DNA of 64,000 bases from Streptomyces sp. NBC_01481 (GTDB taxonomy: Bacteria > Actinomycetota > Actinomycetes > Streptomycetales > Streptomycetaceae). Positions 36,157 through 45,274 of the stretch are shown here, in pieces. The notes under the pieces were generated by a model. The model searched no databases. It was not told where the DNA came from and saw only the letters and a program-made list of their open reading frames with translations. Position numbers and translations under genes: made by a program. The DNA lies in the NCBI RefSeq assembly GCF_026339995.1, contig NZ_JAPEPT010000003.1, forward strand, positions 124,001 through 188,000. Reading direction: 5' to 3'. How positions within the stretch are numbered: the stretch's first letter is position 1; every line of letters begins with the position of its first letter.

Positions 36157-39100
36157 TCAGGAGAGCAGTTCGACCTCCGCGAGCGTCGCCGGGCCCGTCG
36201 CCACGAGCCGGTACTTCGCATAGCTGCCCGGGGCGCCGACCGTGAAGACGCGGGTCTGCCTGTCCCAGGCGAAGCTCTGGGCGGACCGTTTGTCCAGGTC
36301 CTTCCACGTCGCCCCGTCCTGCGAGCCCTGCAGCACCCACCCGGCCGGGGCCTTCGCCCGTGCCGACGAGGTGAGCGTGTACTGCACCGCCCGGGTCCCC
36401 GGCGTCACCGGCAGCTCAGTCGTCTCGAACGCTGCCTCCGTCGCCGAGGCGTTGTCGAAGAGCGGACCGCCCCCGGTGATCGCATCGCGGCGGGGGGAGG
36501 GCGCCTTGTCGTCCTGGGTGATGGAGACCGGGGCGGCGTTCTTGCCCGTGCCCCACGAGGACGGCTTCGCGCCCATGGAGAACTCCAGCGTGCCGCCCCG
36601 CGCGATCAGTTCGTGCGGAAGCGCGGTCGAGTTCCACGCCTTGCCGTTCACCCGCAGGCCCTGCACGTAGATGTTCCGCGCGCTGTTCTTCGGGGCCTTG
36701 ACCACCAGATCGTGGCCGTTCTCCAGGTGGACCGTCGCCTTGGTGAACAACGGCGACCCGATCGCGTACTCGCCACTGCCCATCACCAGCGGGTAGAAGC
36801 CGAGCGCGGAGAAGAGATACCAGGCCGACTGCTCGCCGTTGTCCTCGTCGCCGTGGTAGCCCTGCCCGATCTCGCTCCCGGTGTAGAGGCGGGAGAGCAC
36901 CTCGCGCACCTTCTCCTGCGTCTTCCAGGGCTGGGAGGCGGCGTTGTACATGTACGTGACGTGGTGGGCGACCTGGTTGGAGTGGCCGTACATGCCCATC
37001 CGGACGTCACGGGCCTCCGTCATCTCATGGATGACGCTGCCGTAGGAGCCGACGAATTCCGGCGAGGCCGTCTCGGGGGTGGTGAAGTACGCGTCGAGCT
37101 TCTCGCCGAGGGCCGGGCGGCCGCCGTAGAGATTGGCGAGGCCCCGGCTGTCCTGGGGCGCGGTGAAGGCATAGCCCCAGCCGTTGGTCTCGGTGTAGTC
37201 GTAGCCCCACACCCGCGGGTCGAACTGCCCGGAGGGAACCCGCCAGTCGCCCTTGAGGTCGCGGCCCTGGAAGAAGCCGGCCTTGGAGTCGAAGAGGGTG
37301 ACGTAGTTCCGGGCCCGGTTGAGGAAGTACTGGGACTCCTCCTGGTAGCGGGCCTTCTTGGTCTTCTTGTAGAGCGCCTGGCCCATCTTCGCCAGGCCGT
37401 AGTCGTTGAGATAGCCCTCCAGCGACCAGGACAGGCCCTCATGGGTCTGTGTGGAGGCGTAGCCGAGGAACGGCGAGGTCTCCATGCCCTTGCGGCCCAC
37501 ACCCGGCGCGGGCGGCACCACGGTCGCGTTCTTCAGTGCCGCCTCGTACGCCGCCTCGGCGTCGAAGTCCACGCCCTTGACGTACGCGTCGGCGAAGGCC
37601 ACGTCCGAGCTGGTGCCGGTCATCAGGTCCGCATATCCGGGTGAGGACCAGCGCGAGATCCAGCCGCCGTCCTTGTACTGCTGGACGAAGCCGTCCACCA
37701 GCTCGCCCGCCTTCGTCGGGGTGAGGAAGGAGTACGCGGGCCAGGTCGTGCGGTAGGTGTCCCAGAAGCCGTTGTTGACGTACACCTTCCCGTCGACGAT
37801 CTTCGCGCCGGTACGGGTCGGGGTGTCGGGTCCGGTCATCGGCGAGAACGGGCTCGCGTACTGGTGCTTGGGCTGGGTCTTGGTGCCGGTGTTCTCGAAG
37901 CCGGAGTTCGGATAGAGGTACAGCCGGTACAGGCTGGAGTAGAGGGTGGTCAGCTGGTCGTGGTTCGCGCCCTCGACCTCCACCGTGCCCAGCAGCTCGT
38001 CCCAGGCATCCTGCGCGCGGTCCTTGACCCGCTCGAAGCCGGTGCCCTGCGGGATCTCGTCGGCGAGGTTCTTCTTCGCCTGGTCGACGCTGATGAGCGA
38101 CGTGGCGATACGGAGCTGGACGGTGCGGTCCTCGCCCGCGCTGAAGCGGAGGTGGCCGCTGACGCCCTCGGAGCCCGAGGCGGTGACCGGCGCGTCGAAG
38201 ACGCCGTACACGAAGAGCCGCGTCGCACCGGTGGACAGTCCGCTCTTGACGTCCGAGAAGCCGGTGAAGGAGCTGGTGGCCGGATCGAGGGTCAAGCCGC
38301 CTTCCTTGGTGACGTTGTCGAAGATGACGCTCGCGTCGTCACCGGGATAGGTGAAGCGCATCATCGCCGCGTGGTCGGACGGGGTGATCTCGGCCTTGAG
38401 GCCGTTCTCGAAGGTGACCCCGTAGTAGTGCGGACCAGCGGTCTCCTTCTCGTGCCGGAAGGGCAGGGCCCGCTTGGCACGGTCGGTGTCCGGGGCGCTC
38501 GCCGCCGAGGGCATCAGCTGGAAGGTCTGCCGGTCGCCCATCCAGGGGCTCGGTTCATGGCTGGCACTGAAGGCCTGCACGGTGGGCAGATTGTCCGCGT
38601 TGTTGCCGCGCGCGTACTCGTACAGCCAGCTCCTGGACTCGGAGTTGGTCGTCGGCGTCCAGAAGTTGAAGCCGTGCGGGACGGCGGTCGCGGGGAAGGT
38701 GTTGCCGCGGGAGAAGGACCCGCTGGAGTTGGTGCCGCGGACGGTCGAGGCGTAGTCCGAAAGATGGGCGAGCCGCTTCTCGGGAGCCTTCGGCTTCAGC
38801 GTGATGTCGTCGATCCAGCCCTGGAACTTCGCCGGGCCCTTGGCGGAGTCGTACGCCACCAGGATCCGGTCGACCGTCCGGCCGGAGGCGACCGCGCCGA
38901 TCCTGGACGAGACCTGGTTCCACTGGTTGACGTAGAGCCGCTTGGCCGCGCCCTGACCCTGCGGAGTCAGCAGACCGCCGTGCGAGTCGGTGGCCCGAAG
39001 ATCACTCAGATAGGTGCCGTCCGTGAACGCGAGGTCCACCGACACGTTCGTGGCCGGGTAGCTGAGATCCGTCTCCGGCAGGGAGGGGAAGATCCGGTAC

Positions 39101-39990
39101 GAGAGCTCGGTGTCGCGGCCCACGGCCGTGTTGACGTCGAAGACCTTGTTGTACGAGTAGGCCCGGCCGTCCGCCTTGTGGGTGCCAGCGTACTTTAGCG
39201 CCCGCTTGCCGGTGAACCCGACATTGGACTTGGCGGTGGGGGAGCCGCTGGGCCCGCGGTCGACCTGGCTGCGCATGTCGTCGGGCGTGGGCGTGCTGGT
39301 GTCGCCGTTGGAGAACTGCACATCGGCGAGCTGGGTGAGTCCCGCGCCGCTGTTCTTGGTGATCTCCAGCCGATAGTGCGCATAGGCGGTGGCGTTCGCG
39401 CCCTCGGCGATGTCGTAGGTCTTGGTCTCGAAGCGCTTCTCGAAGGTCTGGCCCTCACGCGAGTCCAGGACCTTCCACTCCTTGCCGTCGGCCGAGCCCT
39501 TGAGGGTCCAGTCCGTGGGGTCGCGCTCCGCGGCGTCATTGGCCGAGGTCATCGCATACGTGACGACCTTGACCGGGGCGTCGGTGTCGAACTCGATCCA
39601 GGCGGTGGGCTCGAAGGCCAGCCATTTGGTGCCCGGTTGCAGATCGACCAGGTTCTCTTTGGTCTCTCCCGCGCCGGTGTTCTCGGCGCTGGCGCGCAGC
39701 TCTGTCACCTTATCGGTGACATTGCCCGGGATTCCGGTGGAGAATCCGCCGTCGACGCCGGATGACCGCTTCGTCCCACCGGCATCTACTTCAACCGTAT
39801 TGCGCCAGTCCGGCTGGGGCTCGTCCGCTTCGAAGGACGAGGTGAATTCCCGTTCCGCCGAGGGGGATTGAGCCCACTGTGCGGGCAGGGCGACGGCCGC
39901 CGACTGGGCCGTCATCACGAGCAGTGAAGCGGCAGCCACGAGGGCTGCCGCACGGAATTGTCTCTGCCGAGGTCGGGTTCTGGGCTGCAT
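36157..39990 (-). CDS. Secreted GH92 alpha-mannosidase with discoidin-type (F5/8C) modules
   Basis: 1277 residues. Signal peptide (RAAALVAAASLLVMTAQSAAVA). The N-terminal part holds an F5/8-type carbohydrate-binding module (WIEFDTDAPVKVVTYAMTS...DWTLKGSADGKEW) and a second beta domain; the centre is the GH92 catalytic region (GTNSSGSFSRGNTFPATAVP, YGHSNQVAHHVTYMYN, GYHGDEDNGEQSAWY). GH92 enzymes are Ca2+-dependent exo-alpha-mannosidases. A final F5/8-like module ends the protein (GWVLQGSQDGATWKDLDKRS). ATG 39990 has AGGAAGG seven bases upstream; an in-frame GTG 18 bases earlier lies before that site. Likely sugar-regulated (see palindrome). Confidence 0.93.
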   Translation of the reverse strand: MQPRTRPRQRQFRAAALVAAASLLVMTAQSAAVALPAQWAQSPSAEREFTSSFEADEPQPDWRNTVEVDAGGTKRSSGVDGGFSTGIPGNVTDKVTELRASAENTGAGETKENLVDLQPGTKWLAFEPTAWIEFDTDAPVKVVTYAMTSANDAAERDPTDWTLKGSADGKEWKVLDSREGQTFEKRFETKTYDIAEGANATAYAHYRLEITKNSGAGLTQLADVQFSNGDTSTPTPDDMRSQVDRGPSGSPTAKSNVGFTGKRALKYAGTHKADGRAYSYNKVFDVNTAVGRDTELSYRIFPSLPETDLSYPATNVSVDLAFTDGTYLSDLRATDSHGGLLTPQGQGAAKRLYVNQWNQVSSRIGAVASGRTVDRILVAYDSAKGPAKFQGWIDDITLKPKAPEKRLAHLSDYASTVRGTNSSGSFSRGNTFPATAVPHGFNFWTPTTNSESRSWLYEYARGNNADNLPTVQAFSASHEPSPWMGDRQTFQLMPSAASAPDTDRAKRALPFRHEKETAGPHYYGVTFENGLKAEITPSDHAAMMRFTYPGDDASVIFDNVTKEGGLTLDPATSSFTGFSDVKSGLSTGATRLFVYGVFDAPVTASGSEGVSGHLRFSAGEDRTVQLRIATSLISVDQAKKNLADEIPQGTGFERVKDRAQDAWDELLGTVEVEGANHDQLTTLYSSLYRLYLYPNSGFENTGTKTQPKHQYASPFSPMTGPDTPTRTGAKIVDGKVYVNNGFWDTYRTTWPAYSFLTPTKAGELVDGFVQQYKDGGWISRWSSPGYADLMTGTSSDVAFADAYVKGVDFDAEAAYEAALKNATVVPPAPGVGRKGMETSPFLGYASTQTHEGLSWSLEGYLNDYGLAKMGQALYKKTKKARYQEESQYFLNRARNYVTLFDSKAGFFQGRDLKGDWRVPSGQFDPRVWGYDYTETNGWGYAFTAPQDSRGLANLYGGRPALGEKLDAYFTTPETASPEFVGSYGSVIHEMTEARDVRMGMYGHSNQVAHHVTYMYNAASQPWKTQEKVREVLSRLYTGSEIGQGYHGDEDNGEQSAWYLFSALGFYPLVMGSGEYAIGSPLFTKATVHLENGHDLVVKAPKNSARNIYVQGLRVNGKAWNSTALPHELIARGGTLEFSMGAKPSSWGTGKNAAPVSITQDDKAPSPRRDAITGGGPLFDNASATEAAFETTELPVTPGTRAVQYTLTSSARAKAPAGWVLQGSQDGATWKDLDKRSAQSFAWDRQTRVFTVGAPGSYAKYRLVATGPATLAEVELLS

Positions 39991-40022
39991 CCCGGGGCCT
40001 TCCTGCACTGGAAACCGCGTTG

Positions 40023-40034
40023 GACAACGTTGTC
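40023..40034 (-). promoter_or_regulatory. LacI-family-type operator upstream of the GH92 gene
   Basis: The perfect palindrome GACAACGTTGTC lies 33 bases before the GH92 start. LacI-family repressors of Streptomyces glycosidase genes bind sites of this kind (central CG, AACGTT core). The rest of the ~500-base gap to ngcE shows no gene and no other clear dyad. Confidence 0.65.
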
Positions 40035-40495
40035 AGGCGCGATGCGCAGGCTCCAGTAGGGAGGCAAGTGCCATACGGTGTCAAGGGTGTTGGCGGTGCG
40101 CGGCGGCTGGATTCCGCCGTTCCGCGCAGAACGCTGTGGTCGGATGGGCGCGCACGGGACTCAGATGTCCGCGAGGTCTCAACTCGGGAAAGACTGCCGT
40201 CCAAACTTGCTTTCGATCTTGCTCCCCCGGCCTGAAGTGGACTATACCTGTCGGCGTCCGCATAGCTGTTCCACATGGCAGCGGGCCAGGGGGGTCGGGG
40301 GCCGGTGACAGGCGTGCGCATCGGCTGCCGCCGCATGGCCCGTTCCCGCTGCCGACCGTGCACGACCCAAGCTTCACTGAGTTTCCCCCCGGGAAGACTC
40401 AGCAACTGACCGCGGTGGCGGGGCCCTTCGCCTGAGGCGAGACGGACGGGCGACCGGTACACCGCCTGAGTCCTGGAGAAGGCGAGGACTTGAGC

Positions 40496-41935
40496 ATGGG
40501 ATCCACCTCCGCCCACAAGAATGACGGCCTCGGCCGTCGTGATCTGATCAAGCGGTCTGCCGCACTCGGTTTGATCACCGTTCCGACGATGAGCTTCCTG
40601 TCCGCGTGTGCCTCCGGTGGCGGTGGCGGCGACGACAACGGCAACACCAAGGGGAAGGTCAGCAAGGACAACCCGTTCGGTGTGGCCAAGGGCAGCAAGG
40701 TCGACGTCGTCGTCTTCAAGGGCGGCTACGGCGACGACTACGCCAAGGCATGGGAAGCCGCCTTCGACAAGAAGTGGGGGACCAAGTCCTCCCACCTGGG
40801 TACCCAGGAGATCACCGGGAAGCTGCAGCCGCGCTTCAACGGAGGCAACCCGCCGGACGTCATCGACGACTCCGGCGCCCAGCAGATCAAGCTGGACGTG
40901 CTCTTCAAGAGCGGCCAGCTCGCCGATCTGGGGCCGATCCTGGACTCGCCCTCCATCGACGACCCGAGCAAGAAGGTCCGGGACACCCTGATCGCTGGCA
41001 CCGTGGAACAGGGACTCCAGGGCGGCAAGATCGTCTCGCTCAACTACGTCTACACCGTCTGGGGGCTGTGGTACTCGGGCAAGCTCTTCAAGGAGAAGGG
41101 CTGGACGGCTCCCAAGACCTGGGACGAATTCCTCGCCGTCTGCAAGTCGGCCAAGGACGCGGGCATCGGCGGTCTCGCCCACCAGGGCAAATTCCCTTAC
41201 TACATCAACGTCGCCATCATGGACCTGATCGCCAAGCTCGGCGGTCTGGACGCCATGAAGGCGATCGACAATCTCGACCCCAAGGCGTTCGTCGGCAGCA
41301 ATGTCGCCAAGCAGGCCGTGGAAGCGGTTTACGAAGTGGTCGAGAAGGGCTATCTCATGCCCGGTACCAACGGCCTGACGCACACCGAGTCGCAGACCCG
41401 CTGGAACCAGTACAAGGCCGCGTTCATCACCTCGGGTTCCTGGCTGGAGAACGAGCAACTCAAGCAGACTCCGGACGACTTCGACATGAAGTTCCTGCCG
41501 ATGCCGATTCTGACCGGCAGCAAGCTGCCGTTCGAGGCGATCCGGGCCGGAGCCGGCGAGCCCTTCATCGTCCCGGAAAAGGCGAAGAACAAGGCCGCGG
41601 GTCAGGAGTTCCTGCGCTCGATGCTCTCGAAGGAATGGTCGACGATCTTCGCCCAGAAGGCGAACTCGCTGACCATCGTCAAGGACGGCGTGGACGCGAA
41701 CGTCCAGCTTCGCCCCGGCACCAAGTCCGCGGTGGACGCGGTGAAGGCGGCGGGCGACAACACCTTCAACTACCTGTACCCCAACTGGTACAGCCAGATG
41801 GACACCGACATCCAGAACGCGTCCAACGAGCTCATGGCCAAGCGAATCCAGCCGGCGGAATGGCTGAAGCGGGCTCAGGCGGCGGTCGACAAGGCAGCGA
41901 AGGACCCGAACAGCAAGAACAACCGCCGCGACTAG
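40496..41935 (+). CDS. ngcE: N-acetylglucosamine/chitobiose-type ABC importer binding protein
   Basis: 479 residues. Twin-arginine motif RRDLIKR followed by a hydrophobic segment and lipobox LSAC: a Tat-exported lipoprotein. The rest is an extracellular solute-binding protein family 1 fold, with two permeases downstream and no ATPase, as for CUT1 importers that use the shared MsiK ATPase. Position next to rok7B7 and GH92 matches S. coelicolor ngcEFG (SCO6005-6007, from memory). ATG 40496 follows GGAGAAGG. The TAG stop coincides with the end of an inserted repeat element. Confidence 0.85.
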   Translation: MGSTSAHKNDGLGRRDLIKRSAALGLITVPTMSFLSACASGGGGGDDNGNTKGKVSKDNPFGVAKGSKVDVVVFKGGYGDDYAKAWEAAFDKKWGTKSSHLGTQEITGKLQPRFNGGNPPDVIDDSGAQQIKLDVLFKSGQLADLGPILDSPSIDDPSKKVRDTLIAGTVEQGLQGGKIVSLNYVYTVWGLWYSGKLFKEKGWTAPKTWDEFLAVCKSAKDAGIGGLAHQGKFPYYINVAIMDLIAKLGGLDAMKAIDNLDPKAFVGSNVAKQAVEAVYEVVEKGYLMPGTNGLTHTESQTRWNQYKAAFITSGSWLENEQLKQTPDDFDMKFLPMPILTGSKLPFEAIRAGAGEPFIVPEKAKNKAAGQEFLRSMLSKEWSTIFAQKANSLTIVKDGVDANVQLRPGTKSAVDAVKAAGDNTFNYLYPNWYSQMDTDIQNASNELMAKRIQPAEWLKRAQAAVDKAAKDPNSKNNRRD

Positions 41936-42098
41936 GTTCTGTCCGGTCGATCAGGCCGGATCAGTGAGCGGGGTCTGGTGCGTGCGATCGCAAGGCGGAG
42001 GAAGGAGCCGACGCGGAGCGTCGGCGACTGACGACAACGCGGCGGGCGTGCGTGCCAGGGCACGCGAGCCCGGAAAGATCGGCCGGACAGGGCCTTAA
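41936..42098 (+). repeat. MITE-like element, short copy
   Basis: About 160 bases starting directly at the ngcE stop (CTAGGTTCTGTCCGG) and ending CCGGACAGGGCCTTAAG: imperfect terminal inverted repeats. It is the same sequence, in opposite orientation, as the longer copy at 52089, with three internal hairpin segments missing. No coding capacity. It separates ngcE from ngcF and may act as a partial terminator. Confidence 0.85.
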
Positions 42099-42142
42099 GC
42101 GGTCTCACCCCCGCTCACCCGGAACACCAGGGACAGGATGCC

Positions 42143-43072
42143 ATGCGAAAAGGGCAGTACCGGTTTGTCACAGGGTTTCTTCTGGCACCCTTGGCGCTGT
42201 ATCTGATCTTCGTGATCTGGCCGTATGTGCAGACGATCGGGTACTCGTTCACCGACTGGAAGGGTCAGTCGCAGACCTTCGGATTCGTCGGCTTCGACAA
42301 CTACACCGCTCTGTTCGACGACGATGTCTTCCTGAAGGCAATCTGGCACAACATCCTGTTCCTGGTGTTCATTCCGGTGATCACCATCCTGCTCGCCCTC
42401 TTCTTCGCCTTCATGGTGAATGCCGGCGGGCGGGGTGGCGCCGGAGGCGTCAAGGGCGTCCGTGGGTCCGGCGTCTACAAGATCGTCTACTTCTTCCCCC
42501 AGGTCCTGTCCCTCGCGATTCTCGCGGTGCTCTTCGGTGCGGTGTACCGCAGTGACGAAGGCGGCCTGCTCAACGGTCTCCTGGTCAAAACGGGGCTGGT
42601 GGACGCCGCAAGCCCCATCGAGTGGCTCAATGAGCCGAACTTCGTGCTCTGGTGCCTGATGGCCGTGGTCGTCTGGCACGGAGTGGGCTTCTATCTCGTC
42701 CTGTTCTCGGCAGCCATGCAGTCCATCCCCAGGGACATCTACGAGGCGGCGCTGCTGGACGGTGCAGGCCGGGCCCAGACCTTCTTCCGGGTCACCCTCC
42801 CGCTGCTGTGGGACTCGGTGCAGACGTCCTGGGTCTACCTCGGCATCACGGTCATGGACCTGTTCGTGCTGGTGTCGACGATGACCTCAGGGCCGTTCGG
42901 AGGTGGTCCCGACCACCACAGCGAGGTCATGGCCACCGTACTGATGCGCAACTTCCTCTACTTCGGCAAGAGCGGCTACGCCTGCGCCATGGGTGTCGTG
43001 ATGCTTGTCCTGACCTTGATCCTGTCCGTCGTCACGCTGCGCGCCACCCGCCGCGAGCGCATCGAGTTCTGA
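42143..43072 (+). CDS. ngcF: Sugar ABC importer permease (NgcF type)
   Basis: 309 residues, six hydrophobic segments, CUT1 permease with the EAA loop (YEAALLDGAGRAQTFFRVTLPLLW). Pairs with the next gene to form the channel. Separated from the binding-protein gene by a MITE-like element, which may alter the expression ratio. Confidence 0.87.
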   Translation: MRKGQYRFVTGFLLAPLALYLIFVIWPYVQTIGYSFTDWKGQSQTFGFVGFDNYTALFDDDVFLKAIWHNILFLVFIPVITILLALFFAFMVNAGGRGGAGGVKGVRGSGVYKIVYFFPQVLSLAILAVLFGAVYRSDEGGLLNGLLVKTGLVDAASPIEWLNEPNFVLWCLMAVVVWHGVGFYLVLFSAAMQSIPRDIYEAALLDGAGRAQTFFRVTLPLLWDSVQTSWVYLGITVMDLFVLVSTMTSGPFGGGPDHHSEVMATVLMRNFLYFGKSGYACAMGVVMLVLTLILSVVTLRATRRERIEF

Positions 43073-43086
43073 GCAGGGGAAGAGCG

Positions 43087-44022
43087 ATGACCACACCCAT
43101 CAAAGAGCCCGCCGCCACGTCGACGGACAAGGTGCCCGGGCAGCGGACCGCAGGTCGGTCCGTCCGGCAGGGCGCCCCCTCCACCGAGGGCTTCACCCTC
43201 AAGGTCTTCTCCCACGGCTTTCTGGCCCTGTGGGCCGTGATGATCGTGCTGCCGCTGCTCTGGCTCGTACTGAGCTCGTTCAAGACGGATGCACAGATCG
43301 GCGGTTCGGCCCTGAGCTGGCCGAGTGACTGGTCCCTGGATGTCTTCGGGCGGGCCTGGGACAAGGGCATCGGCGACTACTTCACCAACACCCTGATCGT
43401 GCTGGTCTTCTCGGTGCCCTTGACGATGCTCTTCGGCTCCATGGCCGCGTACGTCCTCGCGCGGTACGAGTTCCCTGGCAACCGGCTCATCTACTACTTC
43501 TTCGTCGGCGGGGCCATGTTCCCCGTGTTCCTCGCGCTCGTACCGCTCTACTTCATGGTGCAGCGGTTCGGCATGCTGAACACCTATCAGGGCCTGATCC
43601 TGGTCTACGTCGCGTACTCGATGCCGTTCACCGTGTTCTTCATGCACTCCTTCTTCCGTACGCTTCCGACGGCCGTGCACGAGGCGGCGGTGATCGACGG
43701 AGCCTCGCACACCCGGGTGTTCTTCCAGGTGATGCTGCCGATGGCGAAGCCGGGGCTGCTCAGCGTGGGGATTTTCAACACGCTCGGCCAGTGGAATCAG
43801 TACATTCTCCCCGCGGTGCTGATGCAGCCGAAGGACAACGCCGATCCGGAGCGCTATCTGCTCACGCAGGGCCTGATCCAGCTTCAGCAGCAGCAGGGGT
43901 ATGCGACGGATCTGCCGGTGCTGTTCGCAGGTGTCACGATCGCCATGGTCCCGATGCTGGTGGTCTATCTCTCCTTCCAGCGGCAGGTTCAGGCCGGTCT
44001 GACGTCGGCGACGCTCAAGTAG
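43087..44022 (+). CDS. ngcG: Sugar ABC importer permease (NgcG type)
   Basis: 311 residues, about six membrane segments after a polar ~45-residue N-terminus. EAA loop HEAAVIDGASHTRVFFQVMLPMAKPG. GGGGAAG precedes the ATG, 14 bases after the ngcF stop. No ATPase follows, consistent with MsiK-dependent importers. Confidence 0.87.
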   Translation: MTTPIKEPAATSTDKVPGQRTAGRSVRQGAPSTEGFTLKVFSHGFLALWAVMIVLPLLWLVLSSFKTDAQIGGSALSWPSDWSLDVFGRAWDKGIGDYFTNTLIVLVFSVPLTMLFGSMAAYVLARYEFPGNRLIYYFFVGGAMFPVFLALVPLYFMVQRFGMLNTYQGLILVYVAYSMPFTVFFMHSFFRTLPTAVHEAAVIDGASHTRVFFQVMLPMAKPGLLSVGIFNTLGQWNQYILPAVLMQPKDNADPERYLLTQGLIQLQQQQGYATDLPVLFAGVTIAMVPMLVVYLSFQRQVQAGLTSATLK

Positions 44023-44038
44023 CTCCGTGATGTGATGA

Positions 44039-44072
44039 CGGAGGCGCCGCGGTGGCTACCGCGGCGCCTCCG
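44039..44072 (+). terminator. Hairpin terminator after ngcG
   Basis: CGGAGGCGCCGCGGT pairs exactly with ACCGCGGCGCCTCCG over a GGCT loop. Confidence 0.88.
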
Positions 44073-44089
44073 GCGTTCGCTCCCTTAAT

Positions 44090-44117
44090 AGTAGCCATGT
44101 ACATAGTATCCATGTAC
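44090..44117 (+). promoter_or_regulatory. Direct repeats in front of the marR-like gene
   Basis: AGTAGCCATGTAC and AGTATCCATGTAC lie 15 bases apart, the second ending ten bases before the ATG. Position and spacing suggest an operator, perhaps for autoregulation. Confidence 0.5.
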
Positions 44118-44127
44118 CGTATCTGCC

Positions 44128-44595
44128 ATGAGCGCAGCAACCGAAGGTCCGACGCCCGGCTTCCTGGTCTGGCGGCTGTCCATGAAGTGGCGGGTCGCCG
44201 TCGACCGGGCCGTCGCGCCGCTGGGGCTTACCCACGCGCAGTACTCACTTCTCGCCTCGCTGTACGGCATGCAGCGGTCCGGCCGGCGGCCCAGTCAGCG
44301 CGGGCTCGCCGATCACACGGGCCTCGAACCGCTCTATGTCTCGAAGCTGGCGCGCACCCTGGAGGCCGCCGGTCTGGTCGAGCGCCTCCCGGACCCCTCC
44401 GACACGCGGGCGGTCCAGCTGTCGCTCACCGATCAGGGGCGCGATGTCACGCGCCGCGCGATCGCCGTCGTCCAGCAGCTCCTCGACCGGCTCCTGGAGC
44501 CGTTGGGCGGACTGGAGGGACGTCGCGCCGAAGTGTTCTCCCGTGAATTGGCGGTTCTGCTCGACACACCACTCGACATCCCGGCCAAGGAGTAG
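44128..44595 (+). CDS. MarR-family transcriptional regulator
   Basis: 155 residues with a winged helix (THAQYSLLASLYGM, RGLADHTGLEPLYVSKLARTLEAAGLVER, wing DPSDTRAVQLSLTDQG) and dimer helices at both ends. Ligand and targets unknown; the second MarR-like gene starts two bases after its stop, and a direct-repeat site lies just upstream. Confidence 0.92.
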   Translation: MSAATEGPTPGFLVWRLSMKWRVAVDRAVAPLGLTHAQYSLLASLYGMQRSGRRPSQRGLADHTGLEPLYVSKLARTLEAAGLVERLPDPSDTRAVQLSLTDQGRDVTRRAIAVVQQLLDRLLEPLGGLEGRRAEVFSRELAVLLDTPLDIPAKE

Positions 44596-44597
44596 CC

Positions 44598-45041
44598 ATG
44601 TCCACTGCACCCACCCTGAACGGCCAGGTCATAGGCCGGGCCCACTTCGCGACCCGGGCCGTCCTTGACGGACTGCTGGCCGACGAGGACATCACCTTCC
44701 ACCAGGCTGTGGCCCTCAATGCCACTGCCGACGGCGGCGACGCCGTCGAGCGCGACGGGCTCGTCGGCAGGATGACCAGCACGCTGAAGACCGACGAGTC
44801 GGCCGCGCTCGCGACGATCGCCGAGCTCACCGCGTCCGGGCTGCTGGAGGCCCTGCCCGGGGATGTGGGGCGCGTCGCGCTCACCGAAAAGGGCCGAGCA
44901 CTGCAGAGCCGGATCAAGGCCGGCACGGCGAAGATCACTGAGCGGCTCTACGGCGATCTCCCGGCCGAGGACCTTCGGACCGCGGGCCGCGTGCTGACGC
45001 TGGTCACGGCCCGTGCGAACGCCGAGCTGGCCGGCCGCTAG
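44598..45041 (+). CDS. MarR-like winged-helix protein
   Basis: 147 residues. Wing and C-terminal dimer helices resemble MarR (VALTEKGRALQSRIKAGTAKITERLYGDL), whereas the recognition helix region is less typical. Two bases separate it from the preceding marR-like gene, so they are co-expressed and may act as a pair or heterodimer. An 18-base perfect palindrome follows its stop. Confidence 0.8.
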   Translation: MSTAPTLNGQVIGRAHFATRAVLDGLLADEDITFHQAVALNATADGGDAVERDGLVGRMTSTLKTDESAALATIAELTASGLLEALPGDVGRVALTEKGRALQSRIKAGTAKITERLYGDLPAEDLRTAGRVLTLVTARANAELAGR

Positions 45042-45043
45042 GA

Positions 45044-45061
45044 GGTGTCCGGCCGGACACC
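45044..45061 (+). terminator. Palindrome/terminator after the MarR pair
   Basis: GGTGTCCGG joined directly to CCGGACACC, three bases past the stop codon; probable terminator. Confidence 0.55.
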
Positions 45062-45274
45062 GGAAACGCTCCTGGCACCCCGCTGCCGGACGGCCCCGGG
45101 TCGGCGCCCCGCGATCGCTCATCCGTGGTTCTCTCCGCTCAAGGTCTTGACGCGATAACGCGCGAGAGTTGTGCTTAGAGTTCACAAGTTGGAGAAACGT
45201 CGGGGTTGCCTCACGGTGACTCCGGCCGGGGGCGGTCGTCGCGCCGCCCACCGGGGGCAGGAGTGGATGAGTCA

